Virus record (IMG/VR): IMGVR_UViG_3300021961_000607
Coordinates: 1 to 24,583 of that record
DNA from: a virus
Direction: 5' to 3' (one strand)
Length of the DNA stretch: 24,583 nt
This document shows, one piece after another, positions 5,676-11,920 of this stretch (position 1 is the first letter of the stretch; the number at the start of each line of letters is the position of its first letter). The notes under the pieces are model-generated. The model did no database searches, was not told the origin of the DNA, and saw only the letters and a list, made by a program, of their open reading frames with translations. The position numbers were made by a program, and so were the translations under genes.

Positions 5676-6593
5676 ATGTCTTTTGCTGACCTTAAAAAAC
5701 AATCTTCTCTTGGTTCGCTGACTTCCAAACTGGTAAAGGAAGTAGAGAAGATGAGCACAACTTCTAGTGGCGCTGATGAGCGTCTCTGGAAACCCGAAAT
5801 GGATAAAACTGGAAACGGTTTTGCAGTTATCCGTTTCCTCCCTGCGCCTGAAGGTGAAGAACTCCCCTGGGCAAAGATGTATACCCATGCTTTCCAAAGT
5901 AATGGTGGTTGGTATATTGAAAACTCTCTGACTACTCTTGGTCAGAAAGATCCCGTCTCTGAATACAACCGCGAACTGTGGAACAGCGGTGTTGATGCTG
6001 ATAAAGAAACTGTTCGTAAGCAGAAGCGTAAACTGTCTTACTACAGCAACATCTATGTGGTGAAAGATCCTACCAATCCTCATAACGAAGGTAAAGTCTT
6101 CCTGTTCAAGTATGGTAAGAAGATCTTTGACAAGATCATGGAAGCGATGCAACCTGAGTTTGAAGATGAAACCCCCATCAATCCTTTTGATTTCTGGCAG
6201 GGTGCTAACTTCAAACTGAAGATCGTCAAGAAAGACGGTTATTGGAACTATGATAAGTCAGAGTTTGATCGTGTTGCTCCTCTTCTGGACGACGATGATG
6301 CTCTGGAAGCAGTTTGGAAAAAGCAGTATTCTCTTGCTGCTGTAACTGCTCCTGACCAGTTCAAGACTTATGAGCAACTGGAAGCACGTCTGAAGATGGT
6401 TCTTGGACAGAAAACTTCCCGTCCTCGTCTGGATGAAGAAGTTGAAGATGAAGATAATGATCGTGGTTCTTATACTCCCGACTTTACTTCACGTCGTTCT
6501 GAACCCGAACTTCCTGCAGTAAGTTCCTCCTCTTCTAATGATGAAGATGAAGACGATGCTCTGTCCTACTTCCAGCGTCTTGCTGAGGAATGA
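5676..6593 (+). CDS. 32: gp32 single-stranded DNA-binding protein
   Basis: gp32 coats single-stranded DNA in replication, recombination and repair. The start at 5676 is set by GAGGTAAT six bases upstream. The 305-residue protein shows the LAST-like basic motif KKQSSLGSLT (7-16) for cooperativity, then WKPEMDKTGNGFAVIRFLP (38-56), WYIE (79-82), NIYVVKDPTNPHNEGKVFLFKYGKKIFDK and WQGANFKLK, all close to T4 gp32 core blocks. The C-terminal 50 residues are very acidic and serine-rich, as in the protein-interaction tail of T4. Unusually there is no cysteine: H71 is kept, but the positions of T4 zinc ligands C77, C87 and C90 hold S84, V94 and Y97. Codons are biased to CTG, CGT, AAC and TTC compared with neighbours, in keeping with high expression. 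Confidence 0.95.
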   Translation: MSFADLKKQSSLGSLTSKLVKEVEKMSTTSSGADERLWKPEMDKTGNGFAVIRFLPAPEGEELPWAKMYTHAFQSNGGWYIENSLTTLGQKDPVSEYNRELWNSGVDADKETVRKQKRKLSYYSNIYVVKDPTNPHNEGKVFLFKYGKKIFDKIMEAMQPEFEDETPINPFDFWQGANFKLKIVKKDGYWNYDKSEFDRVAPLLDDDDALEAVWKKQYSLAAVTAPDQFKTYEQLEARLKMVLGQKTSRPRLDEEVEDEDNDRGSYTPDFTSRRSEPELPAVSSSSSNDEDEDDALSYFQRLAEE

Positions 6594-6646
6594 AGTATAA
6601 CCAAATCTGCTTGACTCTTTTGGTCATAGCAGCATATGTAAATTTA

Positions 6647-7312
6647 CTACTGAAATAGTCTAATATTTTCAGCAGTCTTCAAGGTTCCGCTCACATACTG
6701 AGTGGAACCTTCTCTATATGTCATCATATCTTCCATATCATCAAGAACTACATTTAGATATCTTGGTTTAAGGGTAAAGATATTTCTCTTCTCATTTTCT
6801 AGTTTTTCTTCATATTCATAGTTTGTGACAGTAATCGTTGGATTTCTTGTTACCAGAGTGTCGGTTAAGTAATCAAAATAAGTTATTGAATAATCTGATT
6901 CAACTTGAAGACCTGCTGGAACGATCACAACGTTTTCACTATTTTTTACTTCTTCAGTCTCATAATGATGAACACCATTATAGAGAGTATCATAATTACC
7001 ATACTTTTCTAAGAGAAAAGCATCAAAGTCTGATTGGGACATTGGCCATTCAGACTGAACATTGATAATGTTGTTTGTGATCAGAATTACCCAGTCTAAG
7101 GTTGAATCACCATAAACTTCAAATGCAACGTTATCTGGTCTATCATTACCTTTGATTTCATACTTGGTAAAGAATGATAAGTTTTGGAAGATGTCTTCTC
7201 TTAAGACACCTCTCTTGAATAAATTCTTGACCTTAACATAATCAGATATTTTAGCATTTGGAAGTCTGCTAACGTATTCAAAATCTGGAAGTCTTTGAAA
7301 GTAGTTTGACAT
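6647..7312 (-). CDS. 53: gp53 baseplate wedge protein
   Basis: gp53 locks wedges together as the baseplate assembles. The 221-residue product begins MSNYFQRLPDFEYVSRLPNA, followed by a DYVKVKNLFKRG block, the phage gp53 N-terminal pattern, and contains DNVAFEVYGDSTLDWVILITNNI and NEKRNIFTLKPRYLNVVLDDM, both characteristic of the family; T4 gp53 is 196 residues. It is the last gene of the minus-strand virion block, starting two bases after the gp48-like stop. Its 3' end faces gp32 across a 53-base convergent gap, where no convincing terminator is visible for either strand. Confidence 0.9.
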   Translation of the reverse strand: MSNYFQRLPDFEYVSRLPNAKISDYVKVKNLFKRGVLREDIFQNLSFFTKYEIKGNDRPDNVAFEVYGDSTLDWVILITNNIINVQSEWPMSQSDFDAFLLEKYGNYDTLYNGVHHYETEEVKNSENVVIVPAGLQVESDYSITYFDYLTDTLVTRNPTITVTNYEYEEKLENEKRNIFTLKPRYLNVVLDDMEDMMTYREGSTQYVSGTLKTAENIRLFQ

Positions 7313-7314
7313 TT

Positions 7315-8712
7315 TTAGTAACCTATTCCTTCTAAACCTTCATAATCACTATTGAATACAGGTTCCAGTTCTTGGAATTGCATTTGAATCTCGTAAGAAA
7401 CTAATACACCGTCATGGAATGTTGCATACTGACCTTCTGGTGTGTAGTTTACTGCAACACTTTGCAAAGCACATTCTTTGATCCTACCTATGTAGGGGTG
7501 ATCATAGTTTTCACCTTTTGGTCTATGTATATATTGAATTCTAAAAGTATTTGGTGTTTTTAAAAATAAGTTTGACTCTGATTTAATCGGAGACATTCCT
7601 CTTTTAAAGAAATTTAAAATTCCGATAATTTGTTTTGCTTCAGTTGAACTTCTCGCAGACATTTTAAAAGAAAAAGTAAATGGTCTGAGAGATGGACCAT
7701 TAAACAATAACTCCATATTTGGGTTAATTACAATACCTTCAGCTCTTGCTAATATTTTTGCACCCTCTCCACCCATCGCAGCTCCAGCAAACATTCCCCC
7801 AACTGCTTTTTTAGTGTCTCCTTCCGAAACGAATGCTGAAAGCGATTTTCCGAAATTTTCTGCTCCTGCACCAAGACCCTCTGTAATTGCAGTATATGCG
7901 CCAGCTGCCGCAGCTGCATCAAGAGCATTCATACTATTTTCTCCCCAAGATGCAGCATTTGTATCTGAGATGCCTGATGGAATTGGTAGAACAACACTAC
8001 CAAGAATTTTTCTATCTTTGAAATCTGTGGAACTTCTTGAACTTCCTGCTCCTGCTGGAAGAAGTGCTCCAACTCCAGATGGTTTATATTCTAACATAGT
8101 AAATTTCACTACATCTTGTTTTGTTGAACCCAAATCCTCAGGATACGTGAAGTTACCAAAAGTTCTTGCTCTACCCTGTGCATCAACGGCTCCTCCTCCA
8201 ATTGATCCCTGTAAAGCCGTTGATGCTCCTGTTCCTTCAGAAGCATTTCCTTTTGAAGAGTCAACCAACTTTGCTTTGTCCGCTGGTTTTGTTATTCCTG
8301 CCTTATCTAATGCTCTGGAAGCTTGAGCATCTGTGTTTTTATGAATTGCTCCGTTAGGATCTTGTAGTTCCTTTTGTAATCCAGCACCAGCAACTCCAGC
8401 CATGGTTGGATATTTTGGATCAGAAAAACTGTATGTTTTTCCACCATCTTTTGAAATTGCTGCTGGTTGCCAACTACCGTTTTTTTCAATATAAACTACA
8501 GTTTCTCCACCACTAATATTTCCTGCACCATCTTGCTTCACTGTTGTAACAGTTCTATGATATATTGGAGTTCCTCCAGTAGTTTCTGTTACTGGTTTAG
8601 TAGAACCTTGAGTTCCTGGAACAACCTTATCAACAGTTCTAGTAGTTCCACCGACTGGTGTTCTTGCCTGATCGCTACAAATTGCTCCTGCAGGACAAGT
8701 AAATGAAGCCAT
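7315..8712 (-). CDS. 48: gp48-like baseplate tail-tube cap protein
   Basis: The 465-residue protein has a low-complexity Gly/Thr/Ala/Lys-rich N-terminal 180 residues, then FTYPEDLGSTKQDVVKFTMLEY, a segment like the strand preceding the conserved domain of gp48/gp54. Its C-terminal 130 residues (MELLFNGPSLRPFTFSFKMS, then AKQIIGILNFFKRGMSP) match the gp48/gp54 pattern in which a tube-type beta domain follows 'xxFTFxxxxxxRSxxExxxIxxIxxxFK'. In T4 these proteins cap the baseplate hub and nucleate the tail tube. Position between gp53 and gp4 is usual in cyanomyoviruses. I prefer gp48, but gp54 cannot be excluded. The N-terminal extension is cyanophage-specific. A late promoter motif lies just upstream at 8739-8746. 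Confidence 0.7.
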   Translation of the reverse strand: MASFTCPAGAICSDQARTPVGGTTRTVDKVVPGTQGSTKPVTETTGGTPIYHRTVTTVKQDGAGNISGGETVVYIEKNGSWQPAAISKDGGKTYSFSDPKYPTMAGVAGAGLQKELQDPNGAIHKNTDAQASRALDKAGITKPADKAKLVDSSKGNASEGTGASTALQGSIGGGAVDAQGRARTFGNFTYPEDLGSTKQDVVKFTMLEYKPSGVGALLPAGAGSSRSSTDFKDRKILGSVVLPIPSGISDTNAASWGENSMNALDAAAAAGAYTAITEGLGAGAENFGKSLSAFVSEGDTKKAVGGMFAGAAMGGEGAKILARAEGIVINPNMELLFNGPSLRPFTFSFKMSARSSTEAKQIIGILNFFKRGMSPIKSESNLFLKTPNTFRIQYIHRPKGENYDHPYIGRIKECALQSVAVNYTPEGQYATFHDGVLVSYEIQMQFQELEPVFNSDYEGLEGIGY

Positions 8713-8737
8713 CTGATATACTACTAAACAAAATCCT

Positions 8738-9127
8738 TTATTTATTTAGACGGAACTTCCCATACTGTAAAGAAAGTAATTCGTCAAGTTCATTATATTT
8801 TACGACATGAAGTTTTCCTGCAACTTCTTCCCAAGTATATTGTCTTCCCTGTCTCCAATGGAAATTAATTGCTTTGAATCCCCATCGTTCTAATGAAGTG
8901 CAAGCAATCAAAGGATGTTGATCGTATTCAATATTAGGTGTTTTTGGATTGTATATAAAGGTATAAAACTTTCCTGGTTCTGGATATAAAACTTCTTCTG
9001 TAAATATGTCCATAATCAGCATCATAATTTCTTCTGGATCTTTGGTTCCAGATTCTTCAACCCTTCTAAGAAGTTCCTTCGTTCTTGCAGTTCCTGTTCC
9101 TACGTATTGTCCGAAACCTTCTGCCAT
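8738..9127 (-). CDS. Conserved phage protein of unknown function (129 aa)
   Basis: The start overlaps the gp4 stop as TAATG. After a flexible N-terminus (MAEGFGQYVGTGTARTKELL) and a helical segment, the core reads PGKFYTFIYNPK, YDQHPLIA and WGFKAINFHW. I have seen the same pattern (PGxxYxFxYxxK, YDxxPLI, GFxGxNxHW) in uncharacterised proteins of other large myoviruses. The C-terminus is KFRLNK. Location between gp4 and the gp48-like gene in a late operon suggests a virion or assembly role, but no function is known to me. The tyrosine/aspartate/histidine pattern could bind a metal or nucleic acid; this is only a guess. Confidence 0.75.
   Translation of the reverse strand: MAEGFGQYVGTGTARTKELLRRVEESGTKDPEEIMMLIMDIFTEEVLYPEPGKFYTFIYNPKTPNIEYDQHPLIACTSLERWGFKAINFHWRQGRQYTWEEVAGKLHVVKYNELDELLSLQYGKFRLNK
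8739..8746 (-). promoter_or_regulatory. Late promoter -10 motif (AATAAATA)
   Basis: On the minus strand the bases read AATAAATA, matching the T4-type late -10 form NATAAATA. It overlaps the stop codon of the 129-residue gene and lies about 27 bases upstream of the gp48-like ATG, so it could start a transcript of the gp48-like gene and gp53. T4-type late promoters have no -35 element; none is visible here. Confidence 0.5.
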
Positions 9128-9570
9128 TACTTGATACCCAGTTCTTCTTCGGTGATGATTTTAAACTCTATCAATCTATCATCGCAAAATTCTTTTGCTG
9201 CTCTCCACTTTGCTTTATTAACTTCATATGTGACACACTCATGAATATATGATTTTGTCACTCTTGATTTTTTCACAGGTGGTTTAGTTTGCTTCTTTGG
9301 CTTAACTTCAACAATATATGTTTTAACTTGTCCTGTGCTTTCCTTCACTTTGATAATAAAGTCTGGAAAATATCTATGAACACGATTGTCAACTGGTGAG
9401 ATATATGGAATGGAAAACTCTTCACTTCCCCACTCAAGAATACTTTCATTCAGATCACACCAACGACAAAATTTTCTTTCCCAACTACTGCGACAAATGA
9501 TATTATTTGGATTACCTTTATACTTTTTGGGAAAGGATGGGTAGTATTTGCTTTTAATACTTTCTGCCAT
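9127..9570 (-). CDS. 4: gp4 head completion protein (PD-(D/E)XK fold)
   Basis: T4 gp4 (also called gp50/gp65) completes filled heads before tail joining. This 147-residue product matches it closely: KKYKGNPNNIICRSSWERKF (residues 15-34), WGSEEFSIPYISPVDN (47-62), HRYFPDFI (65-72), IVEVKPKKQTKPP (86-98) and KAKWRAAKEFC. YFPDF with IVEVK is a PD-(D/E)XK nuclease signature (D70, E88, K90), and WERKF contributes a conserved Glu (E31); the head-completion family is predicted to share this fold. It is the first gene of the minus-strand block, about 24 bases after a TATAAATA late promoter. It overlaps the next gene by one base. Confidence 0.93.
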   Translation of the reverse strand: MAESIKSKYYPSFPKKYKGNPNNIICRSSWERKFCRWCDLNESILEWGSEEFSIPYISPVDNRVHRYFPDFIIKVKESTGQVKTYIVEVKPKKQTKPPVKKSRVTKSYIHECVTYEVNKAKWRAAKEFCDDRLIEFKIITEEELGIK

Positions 9571-9593
9571 ACATAATATATAAGGTCAAAAAG

Positions 9594-9601
9594 TATTTAT
9601 A
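9594..9601 (-). promoter_or_regulatory. T4-type late promoter (TATAAATA)
   Basis: Read on the minus strand, 9601 to 9594 is TATAAATA, the exact T4 late -10 consensus. It lies in the 32-base gap between two divergent genes, 24 bases before the gp4 ATG. It should drive gp4, the 129-residue gene, the gp48-like gene and gp53 late in infection. Its use would require gp55 and the gp33 encoded at 3869-4126. Confidence 0.8.
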
Positions 9602-9602
9602 A

Positions 9603-10502
9603 ATGCCTTCTACAAAGAGCATAGCGCAAATTAAATCAGCTCTCTTACATCCAGCAACTACTTCTCATTTTGAAGTTACTATAGGTCTTCCTGGAAAATT
9701 GACCTCTGGTGGATATTTAAATGATAATGGTATAAACCTTGGGACTAATAATTTAGATAAATTAAATTTGCTGTGTTGTGAAGCAACGTTACCTGGATCT
9801 AATCTTGCTACTTTAGAACTTACAAACGATCATACTGGTGTTACTGAAAGACATGCGTATCGTAGAGTTTATGATGATAGAATTGATTTAACTTTTTACG
9901 TTGATGCTGAAAATTATTTGCCTATCAGAGTATTTGAAACATGGATGAAATTTATTGCACAAGAAGCAAGTGATACTGCACAAGCAGATAGGGGAAATAT
10001 TACCTCAAGAGATGAGCAATATTTTTATAGATTTCAATATGTTGATGAGTATAAAGCAAATGGGTTATCCGTTATAAAATTTGAAAAAAGTAGTTATGGT
10101 GGTGCAAAGGGAAAACCTGGTGGAATATTAAAGTATGATTTTATAAAGTCATATCCAATTAGTATTTCATCTATGCCAGTTGCTTATGATTCTTCTTCAT
10201 TACTTAAGTGTACTGTTTCTATGACTTACGTTAGATATCTTTTGAATAGAACTAATGATCCCCCAGCACCAGCTCAAAATCAATCAACTCTATCTACTCC
10301 ACTAGAACAAGCAGCTTGGAACAATCCACCAAGTTACTTCTTGAATCCTCAGTTTGGAGTTGAGGGTCCTCAGGGAACCCCTCCAGTAGGAGTCGCTAAT
10401 GACTTTTTGAATATTGGAAATTCCTCATTAGATCAATTTGGAGTTAGGGATCAATTGGGTAGAGGTGCTGAAGGAACTTTTGGAGCAAATATTTTGGCAT
10501 AA
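9603..10502 (+). CDS. Tail-tube-type protein, probable gp54-like tube initiator
   Basis: The 299-residue protein shows the tube-domain layout: HFEVTIGLPG near residue 22, CEATLPGSNLATLEL (about 59-73), a HAYRRVYDDRIDLTFYVD block (about 84-101) and SYPISISSMPVAYDSSSLLKCTVSMTYVRY (about 175-204). The same layout is found in gp19/gp54-type proteins that stack on the baseplate hub. The C-terminal 90 residues are Pro/Asn/Gly-rich and probably extended. The match to gp54 rests on pattern and context (next to other tube and baseplate genes), not clear sequence identity; the tube subunit gp19 is normally elsewhere with the sheath gene and is shorter. No plus-strand late motif is visible in the short upstream gap. 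Confidence 0.6.
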   Translation: MPSTKSIAQIKSALLHPATTSHFEVTIGLPGKLTSGGYLNDNGINLGTNNLDKLNLLCCEATLPGSNLATLELTNDHTGVTERHAYRRVYDDRIDLTFYVDAENYLPIRVFETWMKFIAQEASDTAQADRGNITSRDEQYFYRFQYVDEYKANGLSVIKFEKSSYGGAKGKPGGILKYDFIKSYPISISSMPVAYDSSSLLKCTVSMTYVRYLLNRTNDPPAPAQNQSTLSTPLEQAAWNNPPSYFLNPQFGVEGPQGTPPVGVANDFLNIGNSSLDQFGVRDQLGRGAEGTFGANILA

Positions 10503-10525
10503 AAAAAGAGGGTCCGAAGACCCTC
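10501..10525 (-). terminator. UUCG-loop rho-independent terminator (minus strand)
   Basis: On the minus strand the RNA reads GAGGGTC, TTCG, GACCCTC, then seven Ts: a perfect 7-bp stem capped by a C(UUCG)G tetraloop, the most stable kind, followed by a T-run. It ends the two-gene membrane-protein unit. On the plus strand the same hairpin sits right after the stop of the 9603 gene but lacks a good T-run, so it may act weakly there. Confidence 0.92.
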
Positions 10526-10646
10526 AGTTTGGTGTAGGAAGTTCTACATTTGAATTTTGTAATACTGCAAAGAATATAATACTTGCAACATTAGCACCAA
10601 TTATCAAAGATGGGATTAAGATGAGAGTGACTAAGAACGGTTTCAC
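10524..10646 (-). CDS. Small membrane protein (40 aa), GTG start
   Basis: The GTG start (10646-10644) overlaps the TGA of the upstream gene as GTGA, the same coupling used in the early cassette. The 40-residue product has a basic start (MKPF), a hydrophobic stretch (LVTLILIPSLIIGANVASII) and a short polar tail. This predicts one membrane helix, or two short ones broken at Pro. The stop TGA lies inside the terminator stem, as in the 749-919 gene, which supports its being real. No family is recognised. Confidence 0.5.
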   Translation of the reverse strand: MKPFLVTLILIPSLIIGANVASIIFFAVLQNSNVELPTPN

Positions 10647-10888
10647 TTGTCTTTCTTGATTCCTTGTGACAAACCAATTGCACTTACAACACCAGTAAGA
10701 CCATAGATTCCTCCCCACAGACCCAACCACAGGGAATTGTTACGATGGATCTGAGAAACTTCTGGAGCAACTTTGTGGTATTTGTATGCTGCATCATACT
10801 CTTGAACATACCAGACAAAGCAAGCACCAGTCGCTACCGTTGTTACTGACAGAGCGGAAGCAAGGTAGAAATTGAGAATTCCTTTCAT
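10643..10888 (-). CDS. Two-helix membrane protein of unknown function (81 aa)
   Basis: The 81-residue product has a hydrophobic N-terminal segment (GILNFYLASALSVTTVATGACFV, about 3-25), a polar tyrosine/lysine-rich loop (about 30-50), and a second hydrophobic segment (LWLGLWGGIYGLTGVVSAIGL, about 53-73) before a basic tail (KKDK). A hairpin with both ends in the cytoplasm is likely. It is transcribed against its neighbours, has a TATAAT -10 upstream and a terminator downstream, so it forms an early-type island within late genes. No homolog family is recognised; a role at the host membrane is possible. Confidence 0.65.
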   Translation of the reverse strand: MKGILNFYLASALSVTTVATGACFVWYVQEYDAAYKYHKVAPEVSQIHRNNSLWLGLWGGIYGLTGVVSAIGLSQGIKKDK

Positions 10889-10910
10889 GGGTTTGTTTGT
10901 TTACCTTCAT

Positions 10911-10916
10911 ATTATA
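10911..10916 (-). promoter_or_regulatory. Probable -10 box (TATAAT), minus strand
   Basis: TATAAT on the minus strand lies about 22 bases before the ATG of the 81-residue gene. No acceptable -35 is found at 16-18 bases spacing, so it may need a phage or host activator (middle-type use). A GAAGG follows at about 10901-10905 but is far from the ATG. Confidence 0.45.
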
Positions 10917-10943
10917 CAACGGATTATGGTCTGATGGATAGGT

Positions 10944-10971
10944 GGGTGGACACTTTGGATTCTGTCCATCC
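10944..10971. other. Inverted repeat between divergent transcription units
   Basis: GGGTGGACA (10944-10952) and TGTCCATCC (10963-10971) can pair over nine positions (one G-T) around a 10-base loop. There is no T-run. It ends two bases before the TATAAATA late promoter at 10974 and lies upstream of the minus-strand -10 at 10911-10916, so it might be a protein-binding site controlling one or both units. This is a structural observation only. Confidence 0.35.
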
Positions 10972-10973
10972 CC

Positions 10974-10981
10974 TATAAATA
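10974..10981 (+). promoter_or_regulatory. T4-type late promoter (TATAAATA) of the hub operon
   Basis: TATAAATA, the exact T4 late -10 consensus, lies 28 bases before the gp26 ATG. Transcription would start near 10987, leaving a short leader with an AGGA ribosome site just before the gene. It is the only clear promoter until 20996, so it probably drives the whole gp26-to-gp5 operon. Confidence 0.85.
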
Positions 10982-11009
10982 ATCCTACTGAAACATTCTA
11001 TAGGACATT

Positions 11010-11729
11010 ATGCCTTTACCTAAGATTGCTACACCAACTTATGAACTTGAATTGCCATCAACAGGAGAGACAATTCAATATAGACCATTCCTGGTTAAGG
11101 AAGAAAAACTGCTTGTAATTGCTTTAGAGAGTGAAGACAATAAGCAAATTACAACCGCAATCAAAACTGTAATTAAGAATTGTATTCTTACAAAGAACAT
11201 TAAAGTAGAATTACTTCCTACTTTTGATATTGAATTTTTGTTTCTCAACATTCGTGGTAAGTCTGTTGGAGAAGAATTAGATATTAATATCATTTGTCCT
11301 GATGATGGTGAAACAGAAGTTCCTGTGAAGATTAATCTTGATGATATCCAAGTTCAAAAGAGTGAAGAGCATTCAAATAGAATCAAAATTGATGACAAAA
11401 TTATGATGGAAATGAAGTATCCATCGCTGGATCAATTTATTAAGAACAATTTTGACTTTGATAATAAGAATGCGATGGATCAATCGTTTGATTTGATTGG
11501 TTCTTGTATTGATAAGATCTATACAGAAGATGAAGTCTGGGCAACAGCAGATGTTTCTAAGAAAGAATTAAATGAATTCTTGGAGTCTATGAATTCTTCT
11601 CAGTTTAAAGATATTGAAAAATTCTTTGAAACGATGCCTAAACTTTCTCATACTATTAAGGTTACCAACCCAAACACACAAGTTGAAAGTGAAGTTGTTC
11701 TTGAGGGCTTAGCATCTTTTTTCGCGTAG
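11010..11729 (+). CDS. 26: gp26 baseplate hub / tail assembly protein
   Basis: The 239-residue product matches the T4 gp26 family (T4_baseplate): MPLPKIATPTYELELPSTGE at the start, then YRPFLVKEEKLLVIALESED (25-44), which is the family signature, followed by an all-helical C-terminal half with repeated MxxxxFKDIEKFF-type segments and a KLSHTI strand. T4 gp26 is 208 residues and acts in hub assembly. It is the first gene of the hub operon. At its 3' end, TCT TTT TTC GCG TAG contains the -1 slippery heptamer T TTT TTC (11717-11723). A backward slip would avoid the stop and continue in the frame of the next ORF, giving a 303-residue fusion. This is the arrangement of tail assembly chaperones in long-tailed phages such as lambda. 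Confidence 0.88.
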   Translation: MPLPKIATPTYELELPSTGETIQYRPFLVKEEKLLVIALESEDNKQITTAIKTVIKNCILTKNIKVELLPTFDIEFLFLNIRGKSVGEELDINIICPDDGETEVPVKINLDDIQVQKSEEHSNRIKIDDKIMMEMKYPSLDQFIKNNFDFDNKNAMDQSFDLIGSCIDKIYTEDEVWATADVSKKELNEFLESMNSSQFKDIEKFFETMPKLSHTIKVTNPNTQVESEVVLEGLASFFA

Positions 11730-11747
11730 CGATGGTCCATATGGACC
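11703..11747 (+). promoter_or_regulatory. Candidate -1 programmed ribosomal frameshift signal
   Basis: Three parts are aligned as in known bacterial -1 sites: GAGGG (11703-11707, Shine-Dalgarno-like) nine bases before the heptamer; T TTT TTC (11717-11723), correctly phased as X XXY YYZ in the gp26 frame; and GGTCC-ATAT-GGACC (11734-11747), a perfect 14-base palindrome able to form a 5-bp hairpin ten bases after the heptamer. The gp26 stop (TAG 11727-11729) lies between heptamer and hairpin. After slippage the reading is CGC GTA GCG ATG, entering the 62-residue ORF in frame. The hairpin is short, so efficiency is uncertain. Confidence 0.7.
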
Positions 11748-11920
11748 TTGAGAATTATTTCCGTCTCAATTTTTCCTTGATGCAGTACCATAAATATTCT
11801 TTATGGGAGATTGAAAACTTGATACCGTGGGAAAGAGATATCTATGTTGCATTATTACAACAGCATCTTGAAGAAGAACAGTTAAAACAACAGCAGCAGA
11901 TGAGTAATGCCCACTTCTAA
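11732..11920 (+). CDS. Short ORF after gp26: probable tail-chaperone extension, at the T4 gp51 position
   Basis: The 62-residue frame (59 if started at ATG 11741) contains FSLMQYHKYSLWEIENLIPWERDIYVALL followed by a Glu/Gln-rich helix (QQHLEEEQLKQQQQ). 'LMxYxxYSxxEIExxxPxERxIYVxLL' resembles the second (frameshift) part of tail assembly chaperones in other tailed phages, a short helix-turn-helix with a charged tail. T4 places gene 51 here, but T4 gp51 is much longer, so I do not call it gp51. No Shine-Dalgarno precedes either ATG; GAGG at 11703 is too far. The main product is therefore probably the gp26 fusion made by the frameshift at 11717-11723. Its end overlaps the next gene by 14 bases. 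Confidence 0.75.
   Translation: MVHMDLENYFRLNFSLMQYHKYSLWEIENLIPWERDIYVALLQQHLEEEQLKQQQQMSNAHF

Noticed and set aside
6594-6646. Possible terminator ACCAAA…TTTGGT between convergent gp32 and gp53
   Set aside because: Only six pairs around a 12-base loop, with no T-run on either strand; too weak to call.
7814-8326. 170-codon open frame on the plus strand, antisense to the gp48-like gene
   Set aside because: It lies wholly opposite a well-supported gene with low-complexity Ala/Gly/Ser coding. Its product is Pro/Ala/Ser-rich with no motif, as expected of a shadow frame.
9598-9605. TATAAATG on the plus strand as a late promoter for the 9603 gene
   Set aside because: It overlaps that gene's own ATG, so transcription would begin inside the coding region. 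The minus-strand reading TATAAATA is the functional orientation.
10438-10659. 73-codon plus-strand frame across the end of the tube gene and the UUCG terminator
   Set aside because: It overlaps the 9603 gene in another frame, reads through the terminator hairpin, and is opposite two minus-strand genes with better start and stop context.
11732-11920. Calling the 62-residue ORF T4 gp51
   Set aside because: The position matches T4 gene order, but T4 gp51 is about four times longer and I see no sequence match. The chaperone-extension reading explains the length and the missing ribosome site better.
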